DNA of 64,000 bases from the NCBI GenBank assembly GCA_963783045.1, contig CAWAMD010000005.1:496001-560000 (forward strand), read 5' to 3'. Made by a program: the position numbers and the translations under genes. The number at the start of each line of letters is the position of its first letter. Within the stretch, counting starts at the first letter, position 1. Source of the stretch: CAWAMD01 sp963783045 (GTDB lineage Bacteria; Actinomycetota; Nitriliruptoria; Nitriliruptorales; Nitriliruptoraceae). Below are positions 16,785-25,824 of this stretch, piece after piece. The notes beneath the pieces were generated by a model that was given only the letters and a program-made list of their open reading frames with translations, ran no database searches and was not told the origin of the DNA.

Positions 16785-17926
16785 CCGTGGAACGCCTCCC
16801 CGAGGAGCAGCAGGCGCTGCTCACCCTGGTCGCCGACCTCGCGGACCGGGAGATCGCGCCCCGTGCCGGCGACTACGAGCACGAGCGCCGCTTCCCGCGC
16901 GAGCTGTTCGACCAGCTCGCGGGCCTCGACCTGACCGGCCTGCCGTTCGGCGAGGACGTCGGCGGCAGCGGACTGCCCTACCGCACCTATCTGATGGTCG
17001 TCGAGGAGCTGTCCCGCGCCTTCCTCGCCCTGGGCCTCGGCCTGTCCGTGCACACGCTGGCGACCTGGGGCATCGACGCCCACGCCACACAGGAGCAACG
17101 GGAGCGGTTCGTGCCCGATCTGGTCGCCGGGCGGCTGCTCGGGGCCTACTCGCTGTCCGAGCCCGGCAGCGGCTCGGACGCGGCGGCCATGACCACCCGG
17201 GCCGTGCGCGACGGTGACGTCTACCGTCTGACCGGCACGAAGGCCTGGGTGACCCACGGCGGTGTCGCGGATCGCTACCTCGTCATGGCGCGGACCGGCG
17301 ACGCCTCCCCCCGGGGGATCTCCGCCTTCGTCGTCGACGCCGACCAGGAGGGCCTCGAGGCCGCGCCGCCCGAGGACAAGATGGGCATGAAGGCGTCGCC
17401 GACGGCCCAGCTGCTGTTCGACGACGCACCGGTCCCCGCCGACCGCCTCATCGGAGGCGAGGAGGGCCTCGGCTTCCGGATCGCCATGGCGTCGCTCGAC
17501 GGCGGGCGCCTCGGTATCTCGGCCTGCGCGGTCGGCGTCGCACAGGCCGCGCTCGACGCGGCCACCGCCTACGCGCGGGAGCGCGAGCAGTTCGGGCAGA
17601 AGATCGTCGACTTCCAGGGCGTCAGCTTCATGCTCGCCGACATGGCGACCCGCATCGAAGCGGCGCGCGCGCTGTACCGGTCGGCCGCTGCCCAGCGTGA
17701 CGACGGGCAGGACACGACGAAGGTGGCGGCGATGAGCAAGCTGTTCGCCACCGACACCTGCATGCAGGTCACCACCGACGCGGTGCAGGTCTTCGGTGGC
17801 TACGGCTACACGACCGAGTTCCCGGTCGAGCGCTACATGCGGGAGGCCAAGGTGCTCCAGATCGTCGAGGGCACCAACCAGATCCAGCGACTCGTGATCG
17901 GTCGCCGGCTGGCGCAGGGCCGGTGA
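16781..17926 (+). CDS. Acyl-CoA dehydrogenase
   Basis: A 381-residue FAD enzyme that introduces the alpha-beta double bond into acyl-CoA thioesters. The FAD-binding region ACD signatures are clear: GAYSLSEPGSGSDAAAMTT and TKAWVTHGG. The catalytic base is probably Glu363 in IVEGTNQIQRLVIGR, the position used by short- and medium-chain enzymes. VFGGYGYTTEFPVERYMREAK is typical. The start is GTG overlapping the GNAT stop, with a second GTG two codons later. No electron-transfer flavoprotein gene is nearby; chain-length preference is unknown. Confidence 0.93.
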   Translation: MTVERLPEEQQALLTLVADLADREIAPRAGDYEHERRFPRELFDQLAGLDLTGLPFGEDVGGSGLPYRTYLMVVEELSRAFLALGLGLSVHTLATWGIDAHATQEQRERFVPDLVAGRLLGAYSLSEPGSGSDAAAMTTRAVRDGDVYRLTGTKAWVTHGGVADRYLVMARTGDASPRGISAFVVDADQEGLEAAPPEDKMGMKASPTAQLLFDDAPVPADRLIGGEEGLGFRIAMASLDGGRLGISACAVGVAQAALDAATAYAREREQFGQKIVDFQGVSFMLADMATRIEAARALYRSAAAQRDDGQDTTKVAAMSKLFATDTCMQVTTDAVQVFGGYGYTTEFPVERYMREAKVLQIVEGTNQIQRLVIGRRLAQGR

Positions 17927-18261
17927 CGCCCTCCGCCGGCCCGCCGCCCGCACCGGTCGATCCGCACACCGCCGACCGGCGGCGGCTGCGCCGGGCCTGG
18001 CGCATCGCCGGGATCGGTGCGCTCGCCGGCGTCGTCCTGGCCCTCGTGGCGGGGGTCCTCGGTGCGACGGGGCGCGCCGGCATGGCGATCCTGCTGCTCG
18101 TGAGTGCGCTCGGCGGGGCCGTCGGCGCGGGCTACGGCACCGTCACGATGCTCGTCGACGAGTGGCGGGAGCAGCTGGTCAGCCGGCGCCGCATCGCCGG
18201 TGTCGCCGCACTCGCGGCGCTCACGGCCATCGTGCTGCTGATGGCGATCGCCGCCGGCTGA
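17923..18261 (+). CDS. Small three-span membrane protein
   Basis: A 112-residue protein with a proline-rich basic N-terminus, hydrophobic segments at about residues 26-48 and 53-75 (IGALAGVVLALVAGVLGA and AILLLVSALGGAVGAGYG), and a third at the C-terminus (VAALAALTAIVLLMAIAAG). The GTG start overlaps the acyl-CoA dehydrogenase stop by 4 bp. No family is recognised. It ends 7 bp from the stop of the convergent gene. Confidence 0.7.
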   Translation: MTPSAGPPPAPVDPHTADRRRLRRAWRIAGIGALAGVVLALVAGVLGATGRAGMAILLLVSALGGAVGAGYGTVTMLVDEWREQLVSRRRIAGVAALAALTAIVLLMAIAAG

Positions 18262-18268
18262 GCCGTGC

Positions 18269-19192
18269 TCAGTGCTGGACGCGGCCCAGCCCGCGCCCCG
18301 CAGGCGCGCTCACCGCGTCGACGAGCGCACGCCACTGCGCCCTCGCCTCGTCGTCGCCGTGGACCTCGAGGTCGTCGAAGCTGGCGCCACGACCGAAGGC
18401 GGCCCGCCACAGCCGGTCGCCGGCGCTGCGCAGCGTGAGCCGCTCGTGGTGGGAGCTGCCACGCTCGACCCGGTGGCGTGGCAGGTCCTCACGGTGGCCG
18501 CGCATGATCTCCATGAACACGGAGTCGACCTCGTGCCGGTCCTGCTCGTCCTCGAAGATGAGGTTCCAGGTCCCGGCCCCGGGCAGGGTCGTGACGACCT
18601 CGATGATCAGCGGGGGAGTGATCACGTCGCCGCCGCGACGAGCGAGGGCGTCGAGGACGAACTCGACGACGAGCGCACCGGTGTCCTCCGACTCCTCGAG
18701 CGGCCTGCCGAGGCACGAGAGGATGTCCGCCCGGTGCACGTGGTGATGCGCGAGCCAGCGGCGGGCGGCCTCCCCGAGGGTCTCGAGGCCACCCAGCGGC
18801 GACCACACCGGCCAGGACCAGTCCTCCTGCCGGACCCCGGAGAGGGTGCGGTCGAGCTCGGTGGTGGCCGAGCGGTAGCGCGACAGGACCGCCTCGCCGT
18901 CGGAGGTGTCCATCTCGACCTTCGGCGCGGTGTCCGGGTCGTCGAAGGTGTGCAGCAGCGCCTCGTTGGCCTCCACGTCGAGGCGGGACCGCCAGGCATC
19001 GGCGAGCCGCTGGGCTCCTTCGGCGAGGTGGCCGGCCAGCTGGGCGATCGTCGCCCCGCCGAGCGGTGTCTCGCGCTGCCACTGCGCGTCGTCGAGACGG
19101 CCGAGCACGCGGCTGAGCGCACGGACGTCGTCGCGGATGGCGCGCTCCGCGGCGAGGCCGAGGACGGACGGGACGATGGGTGAAGTCGACAT
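18269..19192 (-). CDS. Mycothiol-type DinB / maleylpyruvate isomerase-fold protein
   Basis: A 307-residue protein with a DinB-like four-helix N-terminal region (IAQLAGHLAEGAQRLADAW) typical of mycothiol-dependent maleylpyruvate isomerase-like proteins. The metal-site histidines are plausible in LAGHLAEGA and RRWLAHHHVHRADIL. The C-terminal part (SAGDRLWRAAFGRGASFDDL) resembles the small MDMPI C-terminal domain. The ATG at 19192 is chosen because GAGG precedes it by 5 nt; an ATG three codons earlier is possible. The gene is divergent from the diaminohexanoate-dehydrogenase-like gene. Substrate unknown; mycothiol use is inferred from the fold and the actinobacterial context. Confidence 0.78.
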   Translation of the reverse strand: MSTSPIVPSVLGLAAERAIRDDVRALSRVLGRLDDAQWQRETPLGGATIAQLAGHLAEGAQRLADAWRSRLDVEANEALLHTFDDPDTAPKVEMDTSDGEAVLSRYRSATTELDRTLSGVRQEDWSWPVWSPLGGLETLGEAARRWLAHHHVHRADILSCLGRPLEESEDTGALVVEFVLDALARRGGDVITPPLIIEVVTTLPGAGTWNLIFEDEQDRHEVDSVFMEIMRGHREDLPRHRVERGSSHHERLTLRSAGDRLWRAAFGRGASFDDLEVHGDDEARAQWRALVDAVSAPAGRGLGRVQH

Positions 19193-19414
19193 GTGCCTCA
19201 TCATCGCGTAGGGATTCCGGCGATCGCAATCCGGGGAACACGGCCAGACGTTGCTCCCATGCGGATCGTGGAGTCGAACCGTAGCGTGAGGGTCGGGCCC
19301 GTGGCACGCCGACCGGCCCGGCGGTCCCTGCGTTCCACGATCGGGCCCCGCCGCTTGGTACCGTCGCCCGAAAGGTCTGCAGGAGAGCGCGCGGTCACCG
19401 GCATCCTCCCCACG

Positions 19415-20473
19415 GTGGGCGATCCGTCCGGTCGCCACCGTGCCCTCGAGCCGCGGGGCGCGTTCCCGCTGCTCGCGCGACGCCTCGATCCGCAGCCCGA
19501 CGTCTGGGACTCGGAGGCGCGGATCGCGCTGAGCCACCTCGCGCTCGGACCGGCCGCGCTCGACGCGCTCGTCGACCGGTTCGGCGCCGACGCGGGGCGC
19601 CTGCGGGCGGCGGTCCTCGATGCCGTGACGGACCGCGGGGGGCTGCCACCCATGCTCGCCGGTGCGCGCCTCGTCGGCACGGTCGCGGCCGTCGGTCCGG
19701 CACATCCGGGCGGGCTCGCCGTCGGTGAGCTGCTCGTCACGACCGGGCCCGTCACGGCCGTCCCGGCATGGCTCGCGGACCTGTCGGCCTGGGACGGGCG
19801 CCGCACGGTGACACCGGTCGTCGGCCACGCCATCGTGGCGGCGACGGCCCCCGTGGCGGTCGTGCCGCCCGGCCTGGCGCTGGCAACCGCTCTGGCGGTC
19901 GCGACGGCGTGCGGGCTGTCGGCGAGCCTGACGGCCGCGGGCGTGCAGGGGGAGCGGGTCGCCGTCCTCGGGACGAATCCGGCGACGGTCGCGCTCGTGG
20001 CCGCGGCGGCGGGCCAGGCGGGCGCCGCCGCCGTCACCCATGCCGTCGCCGGCCTCTCGGGCGCCCGCGACGCTCGGGCCGCGCTGACCTCGATTCCCGT
20101 GATCGTCGACCAGACCGCACCCACCGAGGTCGCCGACGCCGTCCGGGACACGCTCGGCGCGCCGGCCGACTGCTGCATCAGCTGTGACGGTGACGACGTG
20201 TCCCGCGACCGGGGCGCGGCGCTCGCGCGGGCGGCCGTGCTCGCCACCCACGACGACGGCACGGTCCTGCTCGGACACGCCGCGGACACGATGGCCGCCA
20301 CGAGCCTCGACGCGACGCTCGGGGGTCGCCGGCGCGTGATGGTCGCACGGTCGGCTGCACCGGATCGCGGATTCGAGCTCACCCGCCTCCTACGCTCGCA
20401 CACGCAGCTCCGTCACCTGCTCGACCAGCAGGCGGCCCAGGACCACACGCGCACGCCCCCGGAGGACCGGTGA
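19415..20473 (+). CDS. L-erythro-3,5-diaminohexanoate dehydrogenase-like protein
   Basis: About 352 residues of a zinc-dehydrogenase-like Rossmann protein. The N-terminal VGDPSGRHRALEPRGAFPLL matches the (G/P)xxGxHRVxEPxGxLPQ opening of Kdd enzymes of lysine fermentation. Later parts include LVGTVAAVGPAHPGGLAVGE, GERVAVLGTNPATVALVA and CCISCDGDDVSRDRG. Start choice is uncertain: AGGAGA at 19381-19386 is ideally placed for position 19394, but the codon there is GTC; GTG 19415 gives the family's usual N-terminus. None of the other lysine-fermentation genes (aminomutase, Kce, Kal) is present, so the substrate may differ. It overlaps the amidohydrolase by 4 bp. Confidence 0.72.
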   Translation: MGDPSGRHRALEPRGAFPLLARRLDPQPDVWDSEARIALSHLALGPAALDALVDRFGADAGRLRAAVLDAVTDRGGLPPMLAGARLVGTVAAVGPAHPGGLAVGELLVTTGPVTAVPAWLADLSAWDGRRTVTPVVGHAIVAATAPVAVVPPGLALATALAVATACGLSASLTAAGVQGERVAVLGTNPATVALVAAAAGQAGAAAVTHAVAGLSGARDARAALTSIPVIVDQTAPTEVADAVRDTLGAPADCCISCDGDDVSRDRGAALARAAVLATHDDGTVLLGHAADTMAATSLDATLGGRRRVMVARSAAPDRGFELTRLLRSHTQLRHLLDQQAAQDHTRTPPEDR

Positions 20474-22071
20474 TCGCCCCGCACACCACGATGGCGGCCG
20501 AGCCCACCGACGAGTCGTCGGCACGTCGGGGGACGCTGCTGGTCGCCGATCGGGTCGTCACCCTCGGCCACGGGCGCTACCACGCGCGGGCGGTGCTCGT
20601 CCGGGGCAAGCGGGTGGTCTGGGTGGGCGACGACCCGCAGGCCTCGCCGTCGTACGCCCGCCGCATCGACCTGGACGGGTGTGTCCTGACGCCCTCGTTC
20701 GTCGACGCCCACGTGCACCTGACGCCGACCGGGATCACGATGACCGGTCTCGACCTGACGGGGGTCACGAGCGGGGCGGAGCTGCTGCGGGCCCTGCGCA
20801 CCTACGCGGACCAGCACACCGGGCGGGTGATCTGGGGGCACGGCTACGACCCGTACGACTTCCCCGACGAGCTGCCGGCCCCACGGGAGCTGAGCGAGGC
20901 GGCGCTCGGCCGCGCCGTGTACCTCTCGCGGGCGGACGGCCACTCGGCCATCGTCGACCGCTCCACGCTCGCCGCGGCCCCGCTGGCCCGTGCCAACGGC
21001 ATCGAGCGGGACGCCGACGGCCACCCGACGGGCGTGATCAAGCGGGACGCGAACCACATCGTCCGCCGCTGGAGCGTCGGGGCGATGAGCGCCCAGGAGC
21101 TCGCGACGGCACGGGCCGCCGTCACCCAGCAGGCCGCACGCCTCGGCATCACGTCCGTCCACGAGATGGGCGGACCCGACGTCATGGGGGCCGAGGACTT
21201 CGACGCCTGGCGCACGGGCCGCTGGCCGGTCGAGGTCGTTCCCTACTGGGGCGATCTCGAGCTGGGCTTCGTCGTCGAGCGCGACCTGCGCCAGATCGGC
21301 GGTGACCTGCTGCTCGACGGCACCCTCGGCTCACACACTGCCGCGCTGTCCTCGCCGTACCACGACCGACCGGAGGAGTCCGGTCATCTCGAGTACGACG
21401 ACGACACGCTGACCGACCTCTTCCGCGAGGCCACGCACGCCGGCATGCAGGTCGGTGTCCACGCCGTCGGCGACGCGGCCGTGCGGCAGGCGGTGCGGTG
21501 CTGGCGGACCGTGCAGAGCCAGCTGCCCGACTACCTCGCCGGGGCCATCCGACGCCTCAAGCACCGGATCGAGCACGCCGAGGTGCTGGCACCCGACCTG
21601 CTCGACGAGGTCGCCGACCTCGGCCTGATCGTGAGCGCCCAGCCCGACTTCGAGGCGACCTGGGGCGGGTCCGAAGGCATGTACGGGGACCGTCTCGGAC
21701 CCGAGCGTGCCACCTGGACGAACGCGTACCGGGCGCTCGCCGACCGTGGCGTCGCGCTCGCCTTCGGCTCGGACAACAACGTCAGCCCCATGGACCCCTG
21801 GCGCACCGTGTTCGCGGCCGAGCGCCACCACGATCCTGACCGGGGCGTCACCCGCCTCGAGGCGGTGTCCGCCTCCACCCTCGGCGGACGCAACGCAGCG
21901 CGGCAGGAGCGCTCCGTCGGGGTCGTGCGCGCCGGGATGCTGGCGGACTTCGCCGTCTGGGAGGGCGATCCCTTCGAAGCCGAGGACCCCCGCGGGAGCC
22001 GCTGCGTCCTCACGGTGTTCCACGGGCGCGTCACGCACGGTGAGGCGGCGCTGCCGACCTGGCAGTCCTGA
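20470..22071 (+). CDS. YtcJ-type amidohydrolase (amidohydrolase family 3)
   Basis: A 533-residue metal-dependent hydrolase. Metal-site motifs can be followed: HxH in FVDAHVHLTPTG, His in KHRIEHAEVLAPD, His in QVGVHAVGDAAV, and Asp in AFGSDNNVSPMDPW. The N-terminal strand-rich part (LLVADRVVTLGHGRYHARAV) and the C-terminal return (AGMLADFAVWEGDPFE) form the small composite domain of the superfamily. The GTG start overlaps the Kdd-like stop, so the two are co-translated and may act in one amine or amide catabolic route. The substrate of YtcJ-type enzymes is usually unknown. Confidence 0.88.
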   Translation: MIAPHTTMAAEPTDESSARRGTLLVADRVVTLGHGRYHARAVLVRGKRVVWVGDDPQASPSYARRIDLDGCVLTPSFVDAHVHLTPTGITMTGLDLTGVTSGAELLRALRTYADQHTGRVIWGHGYDPYDFPDELPAPRELSEAALGRAVYLSRADGHSAIVDRSTLAAAPLARANGIERDADGHPTGVIKRDANHIVRRWSVGAMSAQELATARAAVTQQAARLGITSVHEMGGPDVMGAEDFDAWRTGRWPVEVVPYWGDLELGFVVERDLRQIGGDLLLDGTLGSHTAALSSPYHDRPEESGHLEYDDDTLTDLFREATHAGMQVGVHAVGDAAVRQAVRCWRTVQSQLPDYLAGAIRRLKHRIEHAEVLAPDLLDEVADLGLIVSAQPDFEATWGGSEGMYGDRLGPERATWTNAYRALADRGVALAFGSDNNVSPMDPWRTVFAAERHHDPDRGVTRLEAVSASTLGGRNAARQERSVGVVRAGMLADFAVWEGDPFEAEDPRGSRCVLTVFHGRVTHGEAALPTWQS

Positions 22072-22610
22072 CCAGCCATTGCGCGCACACCGGCCGCTCG
22101 CGCGGCATGCGCATTGCCCCGTTGAACTTCGACGGTCGCCCTTGACGGTCGCGCCGCTCGTGTCGATGCTCCCCATGGTTGTTGACGCGCGCAAGCCCGT
22201 GGCGAGGGGGGCGGAACCAGAGGCGTGAGGGCAGGTCGCACCGCCCGCGATCTGCCGGGTGGCTGAGGTCACCTCCCACGGTTAGCCTCGCGATGGATGC
22301 ACGCGTTGGGCCGCTTCACCGCTCAGTAGACAACGTGCCCGGTTCCGCCGCATGACCAGGCACGGACCCAACGGCGGGAGGCGCCCGGGTCGACGGGAGG
22401 TTCACCGGCAGCGCCGGGATCCTCCCGTTCGACCGTTTCCGGCCAACCTCCTGCGGGTGGGCGGCCCCGATCGGCCGGGGCGGAACCGTCGAGGGCGGTT
22501 GCGTCCCGCTCACTCCTCTGGTACTCAACCGGCCGCGTCCGCTGCGGGATGGATCAACCAGCCGGCTGCGTCGACCGTGGTGGCGCGGACCTCTCAGCGG
22601 TAGGAGCATC
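22072..22610. other. 540-bp stretch without a supportable gene
   Basis: No reading frame here has a ribosome binding site, a plausible start and actinobacterial codon use. A weak 5-bp hairpin (GCCGC/GCGGC) at 22093-22106 follows the amidohydrolase and may terminate it. TTGACG occurs at 22143 and 22183 but no convincing -10 follows at 17 bp. The stretch is locally less biased in base composition than its neighbours and leads to the DUF4193 gene, so a long leader or an unrecognised RNA is possible. No known RNA family was recognised. Confidence 0.4.
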
Positions 22611-23093
22611 GTGACGGCGAGACAGTCCAGGAAAGAGCGGGCCGACGACCCGCCCGAGGACCCCATCTCCGCAGGCGACCTCGACGAGGACGCGCTCGAC
22701 GACGATCCCGACCTCGAGACCGCGGACCTCGACGAAGAGCCCGACCTCGACGAAGAGCCCGAGCTCGACGCCTTCGACGACGAGGAGTTCGACGAGGGCT
22801 TCACCGAGGAGGAGGACATCGACGAGAGCCTCGGCGACGAGGAGCTCGAGAGCGACAGCCTCCCGGACGAGGAGCTCGAGGGCGAGGACCTCGACAGTGA
22901 GGAGGTTCCCCTCGCGATCACCGCCTTCGACGAGGAGGAGGAGGTCATCGCCAAGGTCGTCGAGACCGAGGACGATGACGAGGAGTCCGAAGGCCTCCGC
23001 GAGGGCGAGTTCGTGTGCCGTTCGTGCTTCATGGCGAAGCGAGAGAGCGCGCTGGCGGATCCCGAGCGGATGTTCTGTCGCGACTGCGCGTGA
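22611..23093 (+). CDS. DUF4193 family acidic zinc-finger protein
   Basis: A 160-residue protein. Residues about 10-130 are extremely acidic (runs such as DLDEEPDLDEEPELDAFDDE). The C-terminus, residues about 135-160, carries the conserved CRSCFMAKRESALADPERMF plus CRDC, a two-CxxC zinc-finger-like motif shared by actinobacterial DUF4193 proteins, which are usually about 100 residues; the acidic part is expanded here. TAGGAG lies 4-9 nt before the GTG start. Its stop overlaps the lnt start. The family is almost confined to actinobacteria and its function is unknown. Confidence 0.88.
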   Translation: MTARQSRKERADDPPEDPISAGDLDEDALDDDPDLETADLDEEPDLDEEPELDAFDDEEFDEGFTEEEDIDESLGDEELESDSLPDEELEGEDLDSEEVPLAITAFDEEEEVIAKVVETEDDDEESEGLREGEFVCRSCFMAKRESALADPERMFCRDCA

Positions 23094-24740
23094 ACGACAC
23101 GCCCCGCCGGTGGGTGGCCGCCGGCGCGGCCGTCGGGGCCGGCTTCAGCGCGGCCGCGTCCCAGCCGCCGATCGGTGCGTGGCCGCTCGTCTTCGTGGCG
23201 CCCGCACTGCTGCTCGCTGCCGTGGCGATCGAGGTGCACGCCGCCACGCTCGCCGGGACGCGACCGCGGGTGTTCCGCTGGGGGCTCCTCGCCGGGGTGG
23301 CGCGGTTCGCGCCGCTGCTCTCGTGGCTCGTCTTCCCGGCCGGTGCCGTTGGCTACGTGCTCCTGGTCCTGCTGCAGTCGGCGTTCATGGGGCTGTTCGC
23401 CGTGCTCGCCCGCCCCTGGGTCCGATCCCGCTGGGTCGTGCCCGTGGCTGCCGTCCTCTGGACCGGGCTCGAGGCGTGGCGCGGCAGCGTCCCCCTGGGC
23501 GGCTTCGACTGGGGGGCGCTGTCCTACGCCCATGTCCAGGGCTCGTGGCTGCTGCCGCTGGCCCGTCTCGTCGGCGGCCGTGGCCTGACCTTCCTGACGG
23601 TGTTCATCGCGGCCGCGCTCTTCGACGTCGGCCGGCGGATGCATGCCGCCACCCTCGGCCTGCGCGGCCGCTACCGCGACCACCTGCAGGCAGGGCTGCC
23701 CCACGCCCAACCCGCACTCGTGCTGCTCGCCGGCGCGCTGCTCGTCGGGACGCTCGCCACGGTCGAGCCCCCGGCACCGACGGGACGCACCGCCAACGTC
23801 CTCGTGGTGCAGGGCAACGACATCGTCGACCGCGCTGCCCGGACCGGCGGACGTGCCGACCGGGTCATCGCCGCCAACATGCGGACCCTGACCCGCGCCG
23901 CGGTCGACGCCGGCGGCCAGCCGGACCTTACCGTGTGGCCCGAGAGCGCGGTCGACCGCGATCCCTACACCCTGACGGGCGCTGACCTACGCGACGACGT
24001 GCTCGCGGCCGCGCAGGTCGTGGGCGGGAACCTGCTGTTCGGCGCCTCGCTCGACGGGCCGACGCCGACGAGCTGGCGCAACGCAGCCGTCCTGACCGAT
24101 GCGGCCGGGCTGCCGGTCGCACGGTACGCGAAGCGGCATCTCGTCCCCTTCGGGGAGTACGTGCCCGGCCGCAGCCTCCTCGGCTGGTTCGCGCCCCTGC
24201 GGCAGATCCCGTTCGACGCGATCCCCGGCGCGGGCCCGCAGACGATCGTCACGTCGGGTGGGGTCCGGCTCGCCGTCGCGATCTGCTACGAGACGCTGTT
24301 CCCGGACCTCGTACGCGACAACGTCACCGATGGCGGCCAGCCCGCCGAGCTGATCGTCGCCTCGACGAACGACGCCTCGGTACGGCGTCTCCGCCGAACC
24401 GGCCCAGCACCTCGCCCAGAGCCAGCTGCGCGCCGTCGAGAACGGACGGTGGGTGGTGCATGCGGCCCTGAGCGGCTCCTCCGCGTTCGTCGACCCGAAC
24501 GGACAGGTGCACGACGCCACCGGCCTGTTCGAGCAGGCCACCATCCGTCGGCGCGTGCCGCTCGTCGAGGGACGTACGCTGTTCCTCACGACCGGCAACG
24601 TCGTCGGGACGGTGACGCGGCTGCTCGTCGTGCTCGCCACGGTCATGTCGATCCTCGCTGCCGTGCGTCGGCGTCGACGGCCGACGACGCCCGCGCCTGC
24701 CGCCGAACCTGCCACCCCCCTCCCGGAGTACCCCGAATGA
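23090..24740 (+). CDS. lnt: Apolipoprotein N-acyltransferase Lnt, frameshifted as read
   Basis: Lnt N-acylates the lipid-modified cysteine of lipoproteins at the outer face of the membrane. Several N-terminal membrane spans precede a nitrilase domain whose catalytic Glu (LTVWPESAVDRD), Lys (YAKRHLVPFGEYVPG) and Cys (VAICYETLFPDL) are all present. After STNDAS the family sequence moves one frame at 24379-24381: YGVSAEPAQHLAQSQLRAVE, then ENGRWVVHAALSGSSAFVDP and a last span. Removing one G would give about 549 residues ending at 24740, overlapping the next gene by 4 bp. Read literally, the first frame has no stop and continues into the mannosyltransferase. Confidence 0.88.
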
Positions 24741-25489
24741 GCCGGACGCTGGTCGTCATCCCGACCTACAACGAGCGCGCGAGCATCCGCGAGGTCGTGA
24801 CCCGGACCCTCGCGAGCCCCGCCGTGCCCGACGTGCTGGTCGTGGACGACAACTCGCCCGACGGGACCGGCGCGATCGTCGACGAGCTGGCGACCGACCA
24901 GCCCCGCCTGCACGTGCTGCACCGGCCGGGCAAGCAGGGGCTCGGCCAGGCGTACCGGGTCGGCCTCGGCTGGGGGATCGAGCGCGGCTACGACGTGCTC
25001 GTCGAGATGGACGCCGACCTCTCCCACGACCCCGACCAGCTCGCCGACCTCGTGGCCGCCACCGACCGGGCCGACCTCGCCATCGGCAGCCGCTACGTGC
25101 CGGGGGGCCGGATCGAGAACTGGCCGCCGCACCGGTACTGGCTGTCGTCCGGCGGCAACCGCTACGTCCGCCTCGCCACCGGCCTGCCGGTCCACGACGC
25201 GACCTCCGGCTACCGGGCCTTCCGGCGCGAGACGCTGGAGGCGCTGGAGCTGCCCAGGATGGACTCCGACGGCTACAGCTTCCAGCTCGAGACGGTCCTG
25301 AAGGCCTGGCGGCTCGGCTTCCGGATCGAGGAGGTGCCCATCACCTTCGTCGAGCGCCGGGCCGGCACGAGCAAGATCAACCGCGGCATCGTCATCGAGG
25401 CGCTCTGGCGCGTGCTCGTGTGGGGTCTCAAGGGTCCGCGCAGCCCGGGACGCCGGCACCCCGCGTCGGTGCAGGCCGACGGCGCCTGA
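24737..25489 (+). CDS. Polyprenol monophosphomannose synthase (Ppm1/DPM1-type GT2)
   Basis: A 250-residue glycosyltransferase family 2 enzyme that transfers mannose from GDP-mannose to polyprenyl phosphate, supplying protein O-mannosylation and lipoglycan assembly. It shows TLVVIPTYNERASIREVV, LVVDDNSPDGTG, the DxD-like VEMDADLSHDP and the acceptor-side SGYRAFRRETLE, with no membrane span. The ATG overlaps the true lnt stop (ATGA). In mycobacteria Lnt and Ppm are fused into one protein; here they are adjacent genes, though the single-base shift in lnt would create an in-frame fusion. Confidence 0.93.
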   Translation: MSRTLVVIPTYNERASIREVVTRTLASPAVPDVLVVDDNSPDGTGAIVDELATDQPRLHVLHRPGKQGLGQAYRVGLGWGIERGYDVLVEMDADLSHDPDQLADLVAATDRADLAIGSRYVPGGRIENWPPHRYWLSSGGNRYVRLATGLPVHDATSGYRAFRRETLEALELPRMDSDGYSFQLETVLKAWRLGFRIEEVPITFVERRAGTSKINRGIVIEALWRVLVWGLKGPRSPGRRHPASVQADGA

Positions 25490-25529
25490 GCCTCGCCTCA
25501 CCTGACCGGCGCGGCTGGGGCGCGGCGAG

Positions 25530-25602
25530 TAGCCCCGACGGGATTCGAACCCGCGTCTCCGCCTTGAAAGGGCGGGATCCTAGGCCGCTGGACGACGGGG
25601 CC
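25530..25602 (-). tRNA. tRNA-Glu (anticodon TTC)
   Basis: On the minus strand a 73-nt cloverleaf can be folded: acceptor GGCCCCG/CGGGGCT (first pair G-U), D arm GTCC-AGCGGCCTA-GGAT, anticodon stem CCGCC/GGCGG around loop CTTTCAA with anticodon TTC, a 4-nt variable loop and T arm GCGGG-TTCGAAT-CCCGT. Discriminator base is A. CCA is not encoded. It lies between the mannosyltransferase and an unrelated hypothetical gene, in the opposite direction to both. Confidence 0.95.
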
Positions 25603-25824
25603 GCGGGGCGGCACGGTAGCGGATCGAACCGACGATCAGCGACGCCGCCGACGGGCGCAGATCGAGGCCACCACGGCGCCAGAGCGCCAGGATCCCGCCA
25701 GCCGCGACCGCCCCGATACGCTGACGTGTCCGCACGCGCGGCACGCCGCGCCGTACCCGCGCGCCCACCTCATCGCCCACCCATCCGGCACACCATCTTC
25801 CCGTCGACACCGCCAGGAGCAGCA

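Noticed and set aside
22352..22603. 83-codon open frame in the gap before DUF4193
   Set aside because: Very Arg/Pro-rich composition, no ribosome binding site and no similarity to a known domain.
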